From Phil1 sp964487565 (GTDB lineage: Bacteria > Bacillota > Clostridia > Christensenellales > CAG-138): DNA of 64,000 bases. Location of the stretch: contig CAZARN010000007.1 in assembly GCA_964487565.1 (NCBI GenBank), positions 1 through 64,000 on the forward strand, read 5' to 3'. The position numbers were made by a program, and so were the translations under genes. Under the pieces are notes generated by a model. That model saw nothing but the letters and a program-made list of their open reading frames with translations, was not told where the DNA came from and did no database searches. Position 1 is the first letter of the stretch. Each line of letters starts with the position of its first letter. Shown here piece by piece: positions 51,299 to 59,341 of this stretch.

Positions 51299-52403
51299 TG
51301 CGTTTGTCCTTCTTCGTCAAAACAGACTTGAGTATCGCCGCGATCCCGGTAAGCGCGAACGGTATCACGGCAAAATATGCGTAGCTCCTTATGAACGCGA
51401 CGGTATCCTCCCACGCCGTTGTGTCGGCTATATGGCAAAGCAGCAGCACCGCGGCGATTGACGCCGCAGCCGACGCCGCGGCGGGACGCACGTCGAGCCG
51501 CGTCCAAAGCCGCGTTATCACCGAGGCTGCGCAATATATATAATACGCCGAAGCAATGGTGCAGCCTATAAACCATATGAATATCCCAAGCTCGTCCAGA
51601 CGGAACCAGTAGCTTTCCTGAAGCAGGATGAGGTTGAGCCTGTAAAGCGGCATTGCGATGATCCGAAGCTTCTCATACGGATATGCAAGGCCTAGACAAA
51701 GCTGTGTGAGCCCTGCCGCCAGCGCGGCTGCTCCCGCCCCGATAAGTCCTGCCCGGCGCAGGCTCTTTGCGCCCTGAAGCGCGGGCGCCGTGCAAAGGAT
51801 GCACAAAAGCGGCGCAAAGCCCGCGGCGACGCTCTCCGCGCAATTTGCCGCGATGCCGCCGATATCATCCGCCGGGAACGGCGCAAGCCTGTATGCTTCA
51901 TATCCCGATGACGCGCCGACAAGACCCAGTATGACAAGCACGCCCAGCGCCGCGCCGAATATCTTTGCCATGCGGCCGATGCACTCGAAGCCCATCAGCG
52001 CCATGAAGCCGACGCTCAGCATCGTCCAAACCACGATCGAGCCGTAATCAGACGATGTAAACACGAAGCTGTGCATGACCGTCGTAAAGCGCTCCGTGAG
52101 CGACCATGCGGAAAAAAGCAGATATGCAGCCGTAATCGCGCCGATCAAATGCCTGCCGACGCCGCCCGCGGTCTTCGCGCTAAGCTCGTCCAACCTTTTT
52201 GCGCCCGTCATATTCATCGCGCAGCAAAGCAGCAAAAAAATACCAGCCGCGATGATGATGGCAAGAGGAGAAGTGATGTATGTCGCGTTTCCGTTTGCAT
52301 ACGCGCGCGACGAATCGAGCGTGAATATTACGCTCATCCCCGCCGCAAGACCCACGGCAGACGCACCTTCCTGATTGCCTATACGCCCTTCGCAAAGCCT
52401 CAT
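51285..52403 (-). CDS. gerB: Spore germination receptor permease, GerAB family
   Basis: B subunit, an amino-acid-permease-like protein of the APC fold that is thought to bind the germinant. The 372-residue product has about ten hydrophobic segments; the start GRIGNQEGASAVGLAAGMS is a typical first helix. ATGA overlap with gerA couples translation. It probably forms the ligand-sensing part of the receptor; the nutrient cannot be inferred. Confidence 0.92.
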   Translation of the reverse strand: MRLCEGRIGNQEGASAVGLAAGMSVIFTLDSSRAYANGNATYITSPLAIIIAAGIFLLLCCAMNMTGAKRLDELSAKTAGGVGRHLIGAITAAYLLFSAWSLTERFTTVMHSFVFTSSDYGSIVVWTMLSVGFMALMGFECIGRMAKIFGAALGVLVILGLVGASSGYEAYRLAPFPADDIGGIAANCAESVAAGFAPLLCILCTAPALQGAKSLRRAGLIGAGAAALAAGLTQLCLGLAYPYEKLRIIAMPLYRLNLILLQESYWFRLDELGIFIWFIGCTIASAYYIYCAASVITRLWTRLDVRPAAASAAASIAAVLLLCHIADTTAWEDTVAFIRSYAYFAVIPFALTGIAAILKSVLTKKDKRNEEA

Positions 52404-53995
52404 TGCTTTTCCTCCTTCGTGTTGAGAATATCATCCGCGCGCTCGTGCATGGTGATGTTGCCACGCAGTATCATCGGCCTTTTTGAAACCGCCTTCGGCG
52501 CAAACGGCGCAAGGAAAGGAACGCCGTATGATTTCAGCGAAGCCATCCAGGCGGTTATCACGACGATTCCGCTGCAAATGCCCAGAAGACCCGCGCACCA
52601 CGCTGTCACGACAAGTGCAAGCCTGAAAAGCGACACGGCGAGCTGCGTCGAATAATCCGGTATGCAGAAATTGCCGAGCCCCGTCAGCGCGACCACGATG
52701 AGGATCACAGAGCTTGCAAGGTTTGCCGCAACAGCGGCCTGACCGAGTATGAGTCCGCCGATTATGCCGATCGCCTGACCTATATTGCCGGGCACGCGCA
52801 TGCCGGCTTCCCTTATCAGCTGAAATACTATAAGAAGAAAGACCATCTCCGCACCGATGGGAACAAAAACCATCTTCCTTGACGATGCGACTGTGGTCAG
52901 TACCTCCGTTGAAAGAAGACCCTGATGAAAAAGCGCCAACGCAAGAATATAAGCCGGCAGAACGGCCGATATCGCCGCGCCGATGAAACGCACGACCCGC
53001 ACGACCGTCCCCTGCGGCCGGCGGAGGCCGGAATCCTCGGATGTTGACATGAGCGTGAAAAGCGTCGCCGGCATAACGTTTGCGAAAGGGCTGCCGTCGA
53101 GAAGCACCGCGACATGCCCCTGCATGAGCATTATGCCCACCCTGTCCGGGCGTTCGGTCGAAAGAAGCTGCGGGAACGGGGAACGACTGCTTTTCTCCGT
53201 GAGTTGCTCGATCGTGCCCGAATTTGTGATCGTGCGCGTCTTTATGCGCGCAAGCCTTCGCTTAACTTCTTCGACAAGCGTTTCGTTTGCGACTCCCTCG
53301 CGATATATCACCGCAACGCGCACCCCGTTATCCGCGCCGGACGGACGTATCTCGACCACAAGATCATCCGTGCGCACAATGCGGCGGATAAGCGTTATGT
53401 TCGTTCTTATGCTCTCAACGAACGCTTCCTGCGGGCCGCGCACGACTTTCTCGTTATCCGGCGGCGCGACGCTCCTGTGCTCAAACCCGCGCGTGTCCAT
53501 TATCACGGCGTTCCCGGCCCCCTCGATGAAAACCGCCGTCAACCCGTCAAGCACGGCGGAGCAAACTTTATCAAAATCCTTCTCCGTTGAGGATTCGCCC
53601 ATAACGAAAGCGTTCTCGGCAGCATAGCGCGCAAGATCGCCCTTTGCCGCGTCCATGCAGCCCTTGCGCATTCCGTCGCGCAATATGAAATCGCTTATCT
53701 GCACCGCATCCGCCATGCCGTTCATATATACGGCGAGTGCGTCTGTCTCGCCGCCCAAAAGGAAGCGGCGGAATATCACGTCCGGGTTGATATCCGCGCG
53801 CATTCTTTTTCGCATCGCCGATTCATTTTCGCAAAGCGCCGCGGACACGCTGTGTTCTTCCTTCCCGCTTTCAGGCGCGGCCTCCCTGCCGCGCGCAAAA
53901 AAGCCCGGCTCCCCGCGTTCCGTTTCAAGCAGTTCAAAGCCGTCCTCGGTCTTTCCGAAACGGAAAAGCTCATACAGTTTCGTGATCAGAGACAT
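52400..53995 (-). CDS. gerA: Spore germination receptor A subunit, GerA family
   Basis: A subunit; recent work places it as an oligomeric ion channel. The 531-residue product has a cytoplasmic N-domain (1-270, with DAVQISDFILRDGM and the KTRTITNSGTIEQLTE block), then a membrane domain of about five helices (LMQGHVAVLLDGSPFANVMPA opening it) and a short charged tail. The ATG at 53995 sits six T after a GGAGG that is buried in a terminator-like hairpin. The ATA/ATG-containing frame upstream to 54028 runs through that hairpin and is not used. Confidence 0.93.
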   Translation of the reverse strand: MSLITKLYELFRFGKTEDGFELLETERGEPGFFARGREAAPESGKEEHSVSAALCENESAMRKRMRADINPDVIFRRFLLGGETDALAVYMNGMADAVQISDFILRDGMRKGCMDAAKGDLARYAAENAFVMGESSTEKDFDKVCSAVLDGLTAVFIEGAGNAVIMDTRGFEHRSVAPPDNEKVVRGPQEAFVESIRTNITLIRRIVRTDDLVVEIRPSGADNGVRVAVIYREGVANETLVEEVKRRLARIKTRTITNSGTIEQLTEKSSRSPFPQLLSTERPDRVGIMLMQGHVAVLLDGSPFANVMPATLFTLMSTSEDSGLRRPQGTVVRVVRFIGAAISAVLPAYILALALFHQGLLSTEVLTTVASSRKMVFVPIGAEMVFLLIVFQLIREAGMRVPGNIGQAIGIIGGLILGQAAVAANLASSVILIVVALTGLGNFCIPDYSTQLAVSLFRLALVVTAWCAGLLGICSGIVVITAWMASLKSYGVPFLAPFAPKAVSKRPMILRGNITMHERADDILNTKEEKQ

Positions 53996-54038
53996 AAAAA
54001 AAGCACCTCCCGGATAAATTATCCGCATGAGGCGCTTT
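53996..54038 (-). terminator. Terminator-like hairpin that covers the gerA ribosome-binding site
   Basis: On the minus strand AAAGCGCCTC pairs with GAGGTGCTTT, continuing after a small bulge into CGGATAA/TTATCCG, and seven T follow. It lies 45 bases after the deacetylase stop, as expected for its terminator. The right arm contains GGAGG (54006-54010), the only ribosome site of gerA, and the T run ends at the gerA ATG. It could therefore both stop read-through and hide the ribosome site in longer transcripts. Confidence 0.8.
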
Positions 54039-54083
54039 ATTTATGCTTTATTTTGGCATTTCGCAACGCACCGGCAAAAGCCT

Positions 54084-54953
54084 TTATCTCGCCCGCCTGT
54101 AAGCGTGTCCGGCTTCAAGCGGCAGGCCCTTTGCCTCGAACATCTCGCTCACCGTGACAAGTCTGAAGCCCATGTCGATGAGGCGCGGAATGATCTCCTC
54201 CGCAGCCGCGGCCGTATCCTCGTGTACGTCGTGCATCAGTATTATATCCCCGTCCTCGCATTTGAGCGCGGCCTCAACAGTGCTTGCCGTGTCGTGCGTT
54301 GACCAGTCCAGCGTGTCGACGTCCCAGAGAATAAGCGGATACGGCACGTTTGCATAGACCACGTCGTTTCTCGCCCCGTATGGCGGACGCACGAGCGTTG
54401 GCTGCGTGTCCGTCAATTCGGTTATCATCTCGGAGAGATCGTTCACCTCGCTTTGCATTTCTTCAACCGAAAGCTTGGTGAGATTCTTGTGATGATATGT
54501 ATGGTTGCCGATCTCGCAGCCGAGTGATGCCGCGCGGGCCACGATCTCCGGATACTGCACGGCCTGAAGGCCAAGCACGAAAAACGTTACATGAACGCCG
54601 AAGTCCGCGTATTTTTCAACCACGTCCAGTATACGCGGAGTAACGTTCTTATACGGTCCGTCGTCAAACGTGAGCGCGACAAGCTTTTCGCCGGAACCGA
54701 TCTTGGGCTTTTCCGTCGGCGTCCCGGCCGCGTCCGCATCGTGCGTCCTGACCGGCTCCGGGCTGTCCATGGCGGTTTCTTCTGCGAATTGGGTTTGGGT
54801 CGGTTTAGGCGTGGGGCTTGACGTTGGCGACGGGATTATATCAACTGTTTCACCATGCTCCGAAAGCGCCCCGACGATCATATCGAGAGGCTGGCAGGCG
54901 GTGCACAGCGCCGCTGCGCCGACAAGTAAAACAGCGATGATTTTTCTAAGCAT
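54084..54953 (-). CDS. NodB-domain polysaccharide deacetylase, lipoprotein-like
   Basis: Predicted surface deacetylase of peptidoglycan or another glycan. The 289-residue product has a hydrophobic signal with a possible lipobox CTAC (C20), a Thr/Pro-rich linker (about 40-85), and a complete NodB domain: TFDDGP (95-100), H151-x3-H155, RPPYG, DVDTLDW and ILMHDV. The frame continues to 55055, but a promoter lies inside that part, so the ATG at 54953 is preferred although its ribosome site is weak. It lies upstream of the ger operon on the same strand; PdaA-like cortex roles are possible but unproven. Confidence 0.9.
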   Translation of the reverse strand: MLRKIIAVLLVGAAALCTACQPLDMIVGALSEHGETVDIIPSPTSSPTPKPTQTQFAEETAMDSPEPVRTHDADAAGTPTEKPKIGSGEKLVALTFDDGPYKNVTPRILDVVEKYADFGVHVTFFVLGLQAVQYPEIVARAASLGCEIGNHTYHHKNLTKLSVEEMQSEVNDLSEMITELTDTQPTLVRPPYGARNDVVYANVPYPLILWDVDTLDWSTHDTASTVEAALKCEDGDIILMHDVHEDTAAAAEEIIPRLIDMGFRLVTVSEMFEAKGLPLEAGHAYRRAR

Positions 54954-55005
54954 CAATCTATACCAATCGTTCGGCAAAAGCCGACACGTTCCTTCCGTTA
55001 TTCCT

Positions 55006-55034
55006 AATTTAACCTTTGCCATGATGCAAGTCAA
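55006..55034 (-). promoter_or_regulatory. Promoter of the deacetylase gene
   Basis: Minus strand: -35 TTGACT (55029-55034), 17-base spacer, -10 TAAATT (55006-55011). Predicted start about 45 bases before the chosen ATG. This argues for vegetative (sigma-A) expression. Confidence 0.65.
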
Positions 55035-55080
55035 GCCAAACGCCGACGAGTTCACATATACTTAATCATCGCCTCCGTCC

Positions 55081-55109
55081 TTGCCAAAGCCGCTCTTTTG
55101 CCATATAAT
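55081..55109 (+). promoter_or_regulatory. Promoter of the queA operon
   Basis: Plus strand: -35 TTGCCA (55081-55086), 17-base spacer, -10 TATAAT (55104-55109). The predicted start near 55116 leaves a 24-base leader with CGGAGG before the TTG start of queA. Confidence 0.8.
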
Positions 55110-55139
55110 CATAACCTGAGAAAAAACGGAGGCAAACGC

Positions 55140-56162
55140 TTGAAAACCAGTGATTTTTTTTACGATCTGCCCCATGAGCTGATCGCCCAGACGCCCCTTG
55201 AGAACAGGAGCGCGTCGCGCCTGCTCGTCTATGACAGGAAAAGCGCCGCGATGAGCGACGAGGTGTTCACGGATATCCTCAGGCACCTGCGCCCGGGCGA
55301 TGTGCTCGTGCGCAACACCACAAGGGTCATTCCCGCGCGTCTGCACGCTGTGCGCGAAGGCACGGGCGGCATGATGGAGTTTCTGCTTCTCAAAAGGCTC
55401 GACGACCACCGTTTCGAGGCGCTCGTCAAACCCGGCCGCCGCGCAAAGGAAGGGCTCGTTTTCCGCGTGAACGACGAGCTTTGCGTGCGCGTGATGGAGC
55501 CCACGGACGCAGGCGGACGCATTATATATCTTGAATATGAAGGCGTGTTTGAGGAAGTGCTCGACCGCGCCGGCGAAACGCCGCTGCCGCCTTATATAAC
55601 CGAAAGGCTCGCCGACGGCGAGCGATACCAGACCGTTTATGCGAAGCAAAACGGTTCCGCCGCAGCGCCTACGGCCGGACTGCATTTCACGAATGAGCTT
55701 CTCGACGAGGTGCGCGGCATGGGCGTTGACATTGTCGATATTCTCCTGCATGTGGGTCTTGGCACCTTCCGGCCTGTCAGCGCGGAAAACGTTGAGGATC
55801 ATCATATGCACAGCGAGTTCTATCAGGTGAGCGAGGACGCGGCGCGCCGGATCAACGCCGCGCGCAGTGCCGGCGGCCGCATCGTGGCCGTCGGTACCAC
55901 TTCATGCCGCACGCTTGAAAGCGTTGCGGATGAGAGCGGCGTAATACACGCGAAAAGCGGCTGGACCGATATATTCATAACCCCGGGATACCGTTTCAAG
56001 GCCGTGGACGCGCTCATCACCAACTTCCATCTGCCTGAATCGACCCTTCTCATGCTGGTGAGCGCGCTTTGCTCGCGCGAGGAGATGCTTGCCTGTTATT
56101 CACATGCCGTTGCCGAGCGTTATCGCTTCTTCAGCTTCGGCGACGCGATGCTTATTATTTGA
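55140..56162 (+). CDS. queA: S-adenosylmethionine:tRNA ribosyltransferase-isomerase
   Basis: Transfers and isomerises ribose from SAM onto preQ1 in tRNA to form epoxyqueuosine. The 340-residue product begins LKTSDFFYDLP and shows RPGDVLVRNTTRVIPAR, AAPTAGLHFT, HVGLGTFRPV and ITNFHLPESTLLMLV. The start is TTG at 55140, seven bases after GGAGG; the frame back to 55098 runs through the promoter and is rejected. First gene of a plus-strand unit with tgt directly behind it. Confidence 0.96.
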   Translation: MKTSDFFYDLPHELIAQTPLENRSASRLLVYDRKSAAMSDEVFTDILRHLRPGDVLVRNTTRVIPARLHAVREGTGGMMEFLLLKRLDDHRFEALVKPGRRAKEGLVFRVNDELCVRVMEPTDAGGRIIYLEYEGVFEEVLDRAGETPLPPYITERLADGERYQTVYAKQNGSAAAPTAGLHFTNELLDEVRGMGVDIVDILLHVGLGTFRPVSAENVEDHHMHSEFYQVSEDAARRINAARSAGGRIVAVGTTSCRTLESVADESGVIHAKSGWTDIFITPGYRFKAVDALITNFHLPESTLLMLVSALCSREEMLACYSHAVAERYRFFSFGDAMLII

Positions 56163-56179
56163 GGGAGAAGCGATCTAAT

Positions 56180-57298
56180 ATGAGTGATTTCAGCTTTGAG
56201 GTCCTGCATGTCTGCGCCCAGTCCGGCGCAAGGCTCGGCGTGCTTCACACGCCGCACGGCGACGTGCATACCCCCTGCTATATGCCCGTCGGCACACAGG
56301 CCACGGTCAAGGCCATGCGTCCGGACGAGCTTGCCGCAACAGGTTCCGAGATATGCCTTGCCAACACATATCATCTTTTTGAACGTCCGGGGCACGAGCT
56401 TGTGCGCGAGGCGGGCGGTCTGCATGAATTCATGCGCTGGGACAGGCCTATCCTCACGGACAGCGGCGGCTTTCAGGTGTTCAGTCTCGCCGTTGCCAAC
56501 AAGATACGCGAGGACGGCGTTGAGTTCCGTTCCCTTATCGACGGCAGAAAATATTTTTTCACGCCAGAAAAGGTGATGGAGATCGAAGAGGCGCTGGGCG
56601 CCGACATAGCGATGGCGTTCGATGAATGCGCCCCGTGGCCGAGCGACGAGGCGTATACGCGCGCCGCGATGATGCGCACCCACCGCTGGGCCGCGCGCTG
56701 CAAGGCCGCACATACAAGGAGCGACCAGGCGCTTTTCGGCATCGTGCAGGGCGGCACGTTCCGCGACATGCGCATAGAAAGCGCGAAGACGCTTGCGGAC
56801 ATGGATTTCCCCGGCTACGGCATAGGCGGTCTCTCCGTCGGCGAGCCGAAACCCATGATGTATGAGATGCTCGAGGAAATGATGCCGTATATGCCGGAGA
56901 ACAAGCCGCGCTACCTCATGGGCGTGGGCAGTCCGGATTGCCTCGTGGAAGGGGCGATACGCGGCATTGACATGTTCGATTGCGTGTTGCAGACAAGGAT
57001 CGCGCGCAACGGTCTCGCCCTTACCTCCGACGGTAAAAAGATGCTTCGCAACGCGACCTTCGAGCATGATTTCACCGTCATCGAGGATGGCTGCGACTGC
57101 TATGCCTGCTCGTCCGGCTTCACGCGCGCTTATGTACGTCACCTTGTCAAGTGCAAGGAAATACTTGCGGCGCAGCTTATCACCGCGCATAACATACGCT
57201 TTACGCAGCGGCTCATGGAAGGCGTGCGTCAGGCGATAGCAAACGACAGGCTTTTGGATTTTCGCCGCGAATGTATCGAAAAGGGGATGTTCGACTGA
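56180..57298 (+). CDS. tgt: Queuine/preQ1 tRNA-ribosyltransferase
   Basis: Swaps G34 for preQ1 in GUN-anticodon tRNAs, the step before QueA. Seen in 372 residues: general base D94 (LTDSGGFQVF), nucleophile D267 (MFDCVLQTR), and the zinc site C305, C307, C310, H337. GGLSVGEP and GIVQGG substrate loops are intact. The ATG at 56180 follows GAGGGAGAAG; the longer frame to 56069 overlaps queA and is rejected. Confidence 0.97.
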   Translation: MSDFSFEVLHVCAQSGARLGVLHTPHGDVHTPCYMPVGTQATVKAMRPDELAATGSEICLANTYHLFERPGHELVREAGGLHEFMRWDRPILTDSGGFQVFSLAVANKIREDGVEFRSLIDGRKYFFTPEKVMEIEEALGADIAMAFDECAPWPSDEAYTRAAMMRTHRWAARCKAAHTRSDQALFGIVQGGTFRDMRIESAKTLADMDFPGYGIGGLSVGEPKPMMYEMLEEMMPYMPENKPRYLMGVGSPDCLVEGAIRGIDMFDCVLQTRIARNGLALTSDGKKMLRNATFEHDFTVIEDGCDCYACSSGFTRAYVRHLVKCKEILAAQLITAHNIRFTQRLMEGVRQAIANDRLLDFRRECIEKGMFD

Positions 57299-57756
57299 TG
57301 GACGGCCTTCGCTTTGACGCGCTTGACGAAAACGGCACCGAGGCCCTCGGCATAAAGATCGCCGGGGCGCTCTTTCCCGGAGCCTTCATCGCCATGTACG
57401 GCGGACTCGGCGCAGGCAAGACCACCCTCACCGTTGCGATAGCCGGGGCGCTTGGCATCCGCGGCGTGACGAGCCCCACCTTCACCATCGTGCGCGAGCA
57501 CACGCAGGGACGCCTGCCGCTTTTCCATTTTGATGCGTACAGGTTATCATCTGCCGAGGAGCTTTACGGTATAGGTTTTGACGATTATCTTGAAAGGAAC
57601 GGCGTGATCATCATGGAATGGTGCGAAAATGTTCCCGAGGCGCTGCCGGACGACCGGCTTGAGATACGTCTTTCAGGCATGGGGGACGCGCCGCGCACCG
57701 CAATTATCCTCGCCACAGGCCCACGCCACGAATCCATAACGGAGGCGCTCAAATGA
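57298..57756 (+). CDS. tsaE: tRNA threonylcarbamoyladenosine biosynthesis ATPase TsaE
   Basis: ATPase that works with TsaB and TsaD in t6A37 synthesis. The 152-residue product has P-loop GGLGAGKTTL (35-44), the switch T-S-P-T-F, HFDAYRL, and the EWCENVPEALP motif. The start overlaps the tgt stop as TGATG. It precedes tsaB and rimI in the common Bacillota order tsaE-tsaB-rimI; tsaD is not in the window. Confidence 0.95.
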   Translation: MDGLRFDALDENGTEALGIKIAGALFPGAFIAMYGGLGAGKTTLTVAIAGALGIRGVTSPTFTIVREHTQGRLPLFHFDAYRLSSAEELYGIGFDDYLERNGVIIMEWCENVPEALPDDRLEIRLSGMGDAPRTAIILATGPRHESITEALK

Positions 57757-58421
57757 ACATACTTGCCCTTTCAACCTCCGCCCGCGCGGCGTCCGCCGCC
57801 CTCATAAGGGACGGCGAAGTGCTGCGCACGGCGCTCAGCGACAACGGCCTCACCCACTCCGAAACGATAATGCCTCTCATCGACTCGCTTTTTCAGGAAA
57901 ACGCTCCCTTCGCATTCGATGAAACCGATGTTTTCGCCGCGGATACCGGTCCCGGCTCCTTCACGGGCGTACGCATAGGCGTTTGCATCGCAAACGCATT
58001 CGCGGCTGCCGCAGGCAAACCGGTCGTCGGCATATCATCGCTTGAAGCGCTTGCACTCTCCGCTTCGCGCACGGGCGCTGTCGCCGCCGTGATCGACGCG
58101 CGGCACGGCAACGGTTACGGCGCCGTTTATGAGGACGGACGTGAGCTTGTATCCCCGCGTGCGATCGTAGTCGAAGATTTTGCGCGAACCTTGCGCGCCG
58201 GTACCCTCTTCACAGGCGACGGAGCGCTCGCATACCGCGCCGAAATCGAAAGCCATGTTAAGGACGCGCGTTTTGCAGATGAATCCGCCTGCCTGCTCAA
58301 GGCCGGGATGCTTGCGAAACCGGCATTTGACGCCGCGCGGCAGGGACGCTGTCTCAGCGAGGTTTTTCCGTTGTATCTTCGCCCGACGCAGGCCGAGCGC
58401 CTTTTTAAGGAGAAAAAATAG
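57753..58421 (+). CDS. tsaB: tRNA threonylcarbamoyladenosine biosynthesis protein TsaB
   Basis: Non-catalytic ASKHA-fold partner that scaffolds TsaD and TsaE. In 222 residues: NILALSTSARAASAAL at the start, the family block DTGPGSFTGVRIG (64-76), and GISSLEALA. ATGA overlap with tsaE couples translation. Length is close to the family norm. Confidence 0.95.
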   Translation: MNILALSTSARAASAALIRDGEVLRTALSDNGLTHSETIMPLIDSLFQENAPFAFDETDVFAADTGPGSFTGVRIGVCIANAFAAAAGKPVVGISSLEALALSASRTGAVAAVIDARHGNGYGAVYEDGRELVSPRAIVVEDFARTLRAGTLFTGDGALAYRAEIESHVKDARFADESACLLKAGMLAKPAFDAARQGRCLSEVFPLYLRPTQAERLFKEKK

Positions 58422-58425
58422 ACCT

Positions 58426-58905
58426 ATGGCAAAGGATCAGATCCGCCCGATGCAGGCAAAAGACCTCGACCGCGTCGAAGAGCTTGAAAGGATATGTTTC
58501 CGCACGCCGTGGTCGCGCGCGGCGCTCGCGTCGGAGCTGAAAAACAGCGTCGCGCATTATCTCGTTTGCGAACGCGAGGGTATCGTCGTCGCATACGCCG
58601 GGATGTGGGTAATCTATGACGAAGCGCACATAACAAACGTCGCCGTCGCGCCGGAACAGCGCGGGCAGGGCCTCGGAAAAAGGATGATGCTTTGCATGAT
58701 GCGCACGGCCCGCCTTTTTGAAGCGACAAGCATGACCCTTGAAGTACGCGAGCACAATTTCGTGGCACAGTCGCTTTATTCCTCGCTCGATTTTGAAAAA
58801 GCGGGCGAACGCAAGGGTTATTATTATGATACCGGGGAGAGCGCTTATATAATGTGGAACCACGACATCGCCTTGACACTTGAAAAGCAACGTGTTAGCA
58901 TCTAA
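58426..58905 (+). CDS. rimI: Ribosomal protein S18 N-alanine acetyltransferase-like GNAT protein
   Basis: GNAT acetyltransferase of 159 residues. The acetyl-CoA loop VAPEQRGQGLGKRMM, the LEVREHNFVAQSLYSSLDF segment and YYYDTGESAYIM are typical of RimI, which acetylates the N-terminus of S18. The placement after tsaE-tsaB is classical. The ATG at 58426 starts just behind the tsaB stop; AAGGAG lies about 12 bases upstream, a rather long spacing. Confidence 0.92.
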   Translation: MAKDQIRPMQAKDLDRVEELERICFRTPWSRAALASELKNSVAHYLVCEREGIVVAYAGMWVIYDEAHITNVAVAPEQRGQGLGKRMMLCMMRTARLFEATSMTLEVREHNFVAQSLYSSLDFEKAGERKGYYYDTGESAYIMWNHDIALTLEKQRVSI

Positions 58906-58938
58906 ATAATCATCAATAATACACAAGGAGAAAGTCAA

Positions 58939-59337
58939 ATGAAAGAGATCATCAGCGCAAAGAATGCGCCGGCGGCAATCGGCCCTTACAACCATGCGAT
59001 AGGCATGGAGGGCATCGTTTTCACCTCCGGCCAGCTCGGTATAGACCCCGCGACCGGCAAGCTTGCCGAAGGCGTGGAGGCGCAGGCGCGCCAGTCCTTC
59101 ACCAATCTCAAAAACGTGCTCGAAGCGGCGGGCGCTTCGCTTGCCGACGTCGTCAAGACCACCGTTTTTGTGACTGACCTTGCGGATTTCGGCAAGGTAA
59201 ACAAGATCTACGGCGAGTTTTTCGGCCCGGATTATCCCGCCCGTTCCTGCGTGCAGGTTGCCGCCCTTCCCGCCGGCGGTCTTGTAGAGTGCGAGTGCAT
59301 CGCCTTCAGGAGCGCGGACGAAACCGTGACCTTCTGA
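58939..59337 (+). CDS. ridA: RidA family reactive imine/enamine deaminase
   Basis: Hydrolyses 2-aminoacrylate and related imines made by PLP enzymes. The 132-residue product carries GPYNHA near the start, SGQLGIDPATGKL, KTTVFVTDL, PARSCVQVAALPAGG (substrate arginine) and LVECECIA at the end. GGAG precedes the ATG. A 33-base gap follows rimI. Confidence 0.95.
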   Translation: MKEIISAKNAPAAIGPYNHAIGMEGIVFTSGQLGIDPATGKLAEGVEAQARQSFTNLKNVLEAAGASLADVVKTTVFVTDLADFGKVNKIYGEFFGPDYPARSCVQVAALPAGGLVECECIAFRSADETVTF

Positions 59338-59341
59338 CAAA

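Noticed and set aside
55062..55811. 249-codon minus-strand frame opposite queA
   Set aside because: It overlaps the queA promoter and coding sequence and shows no motif; QueA on the plus strand is complete.
56120..57190. 356-codon open frame on the minus strand
   Set aside because: Antisense to tgt, which has all catalytic and zinc residues; the reverse frame has no family features.
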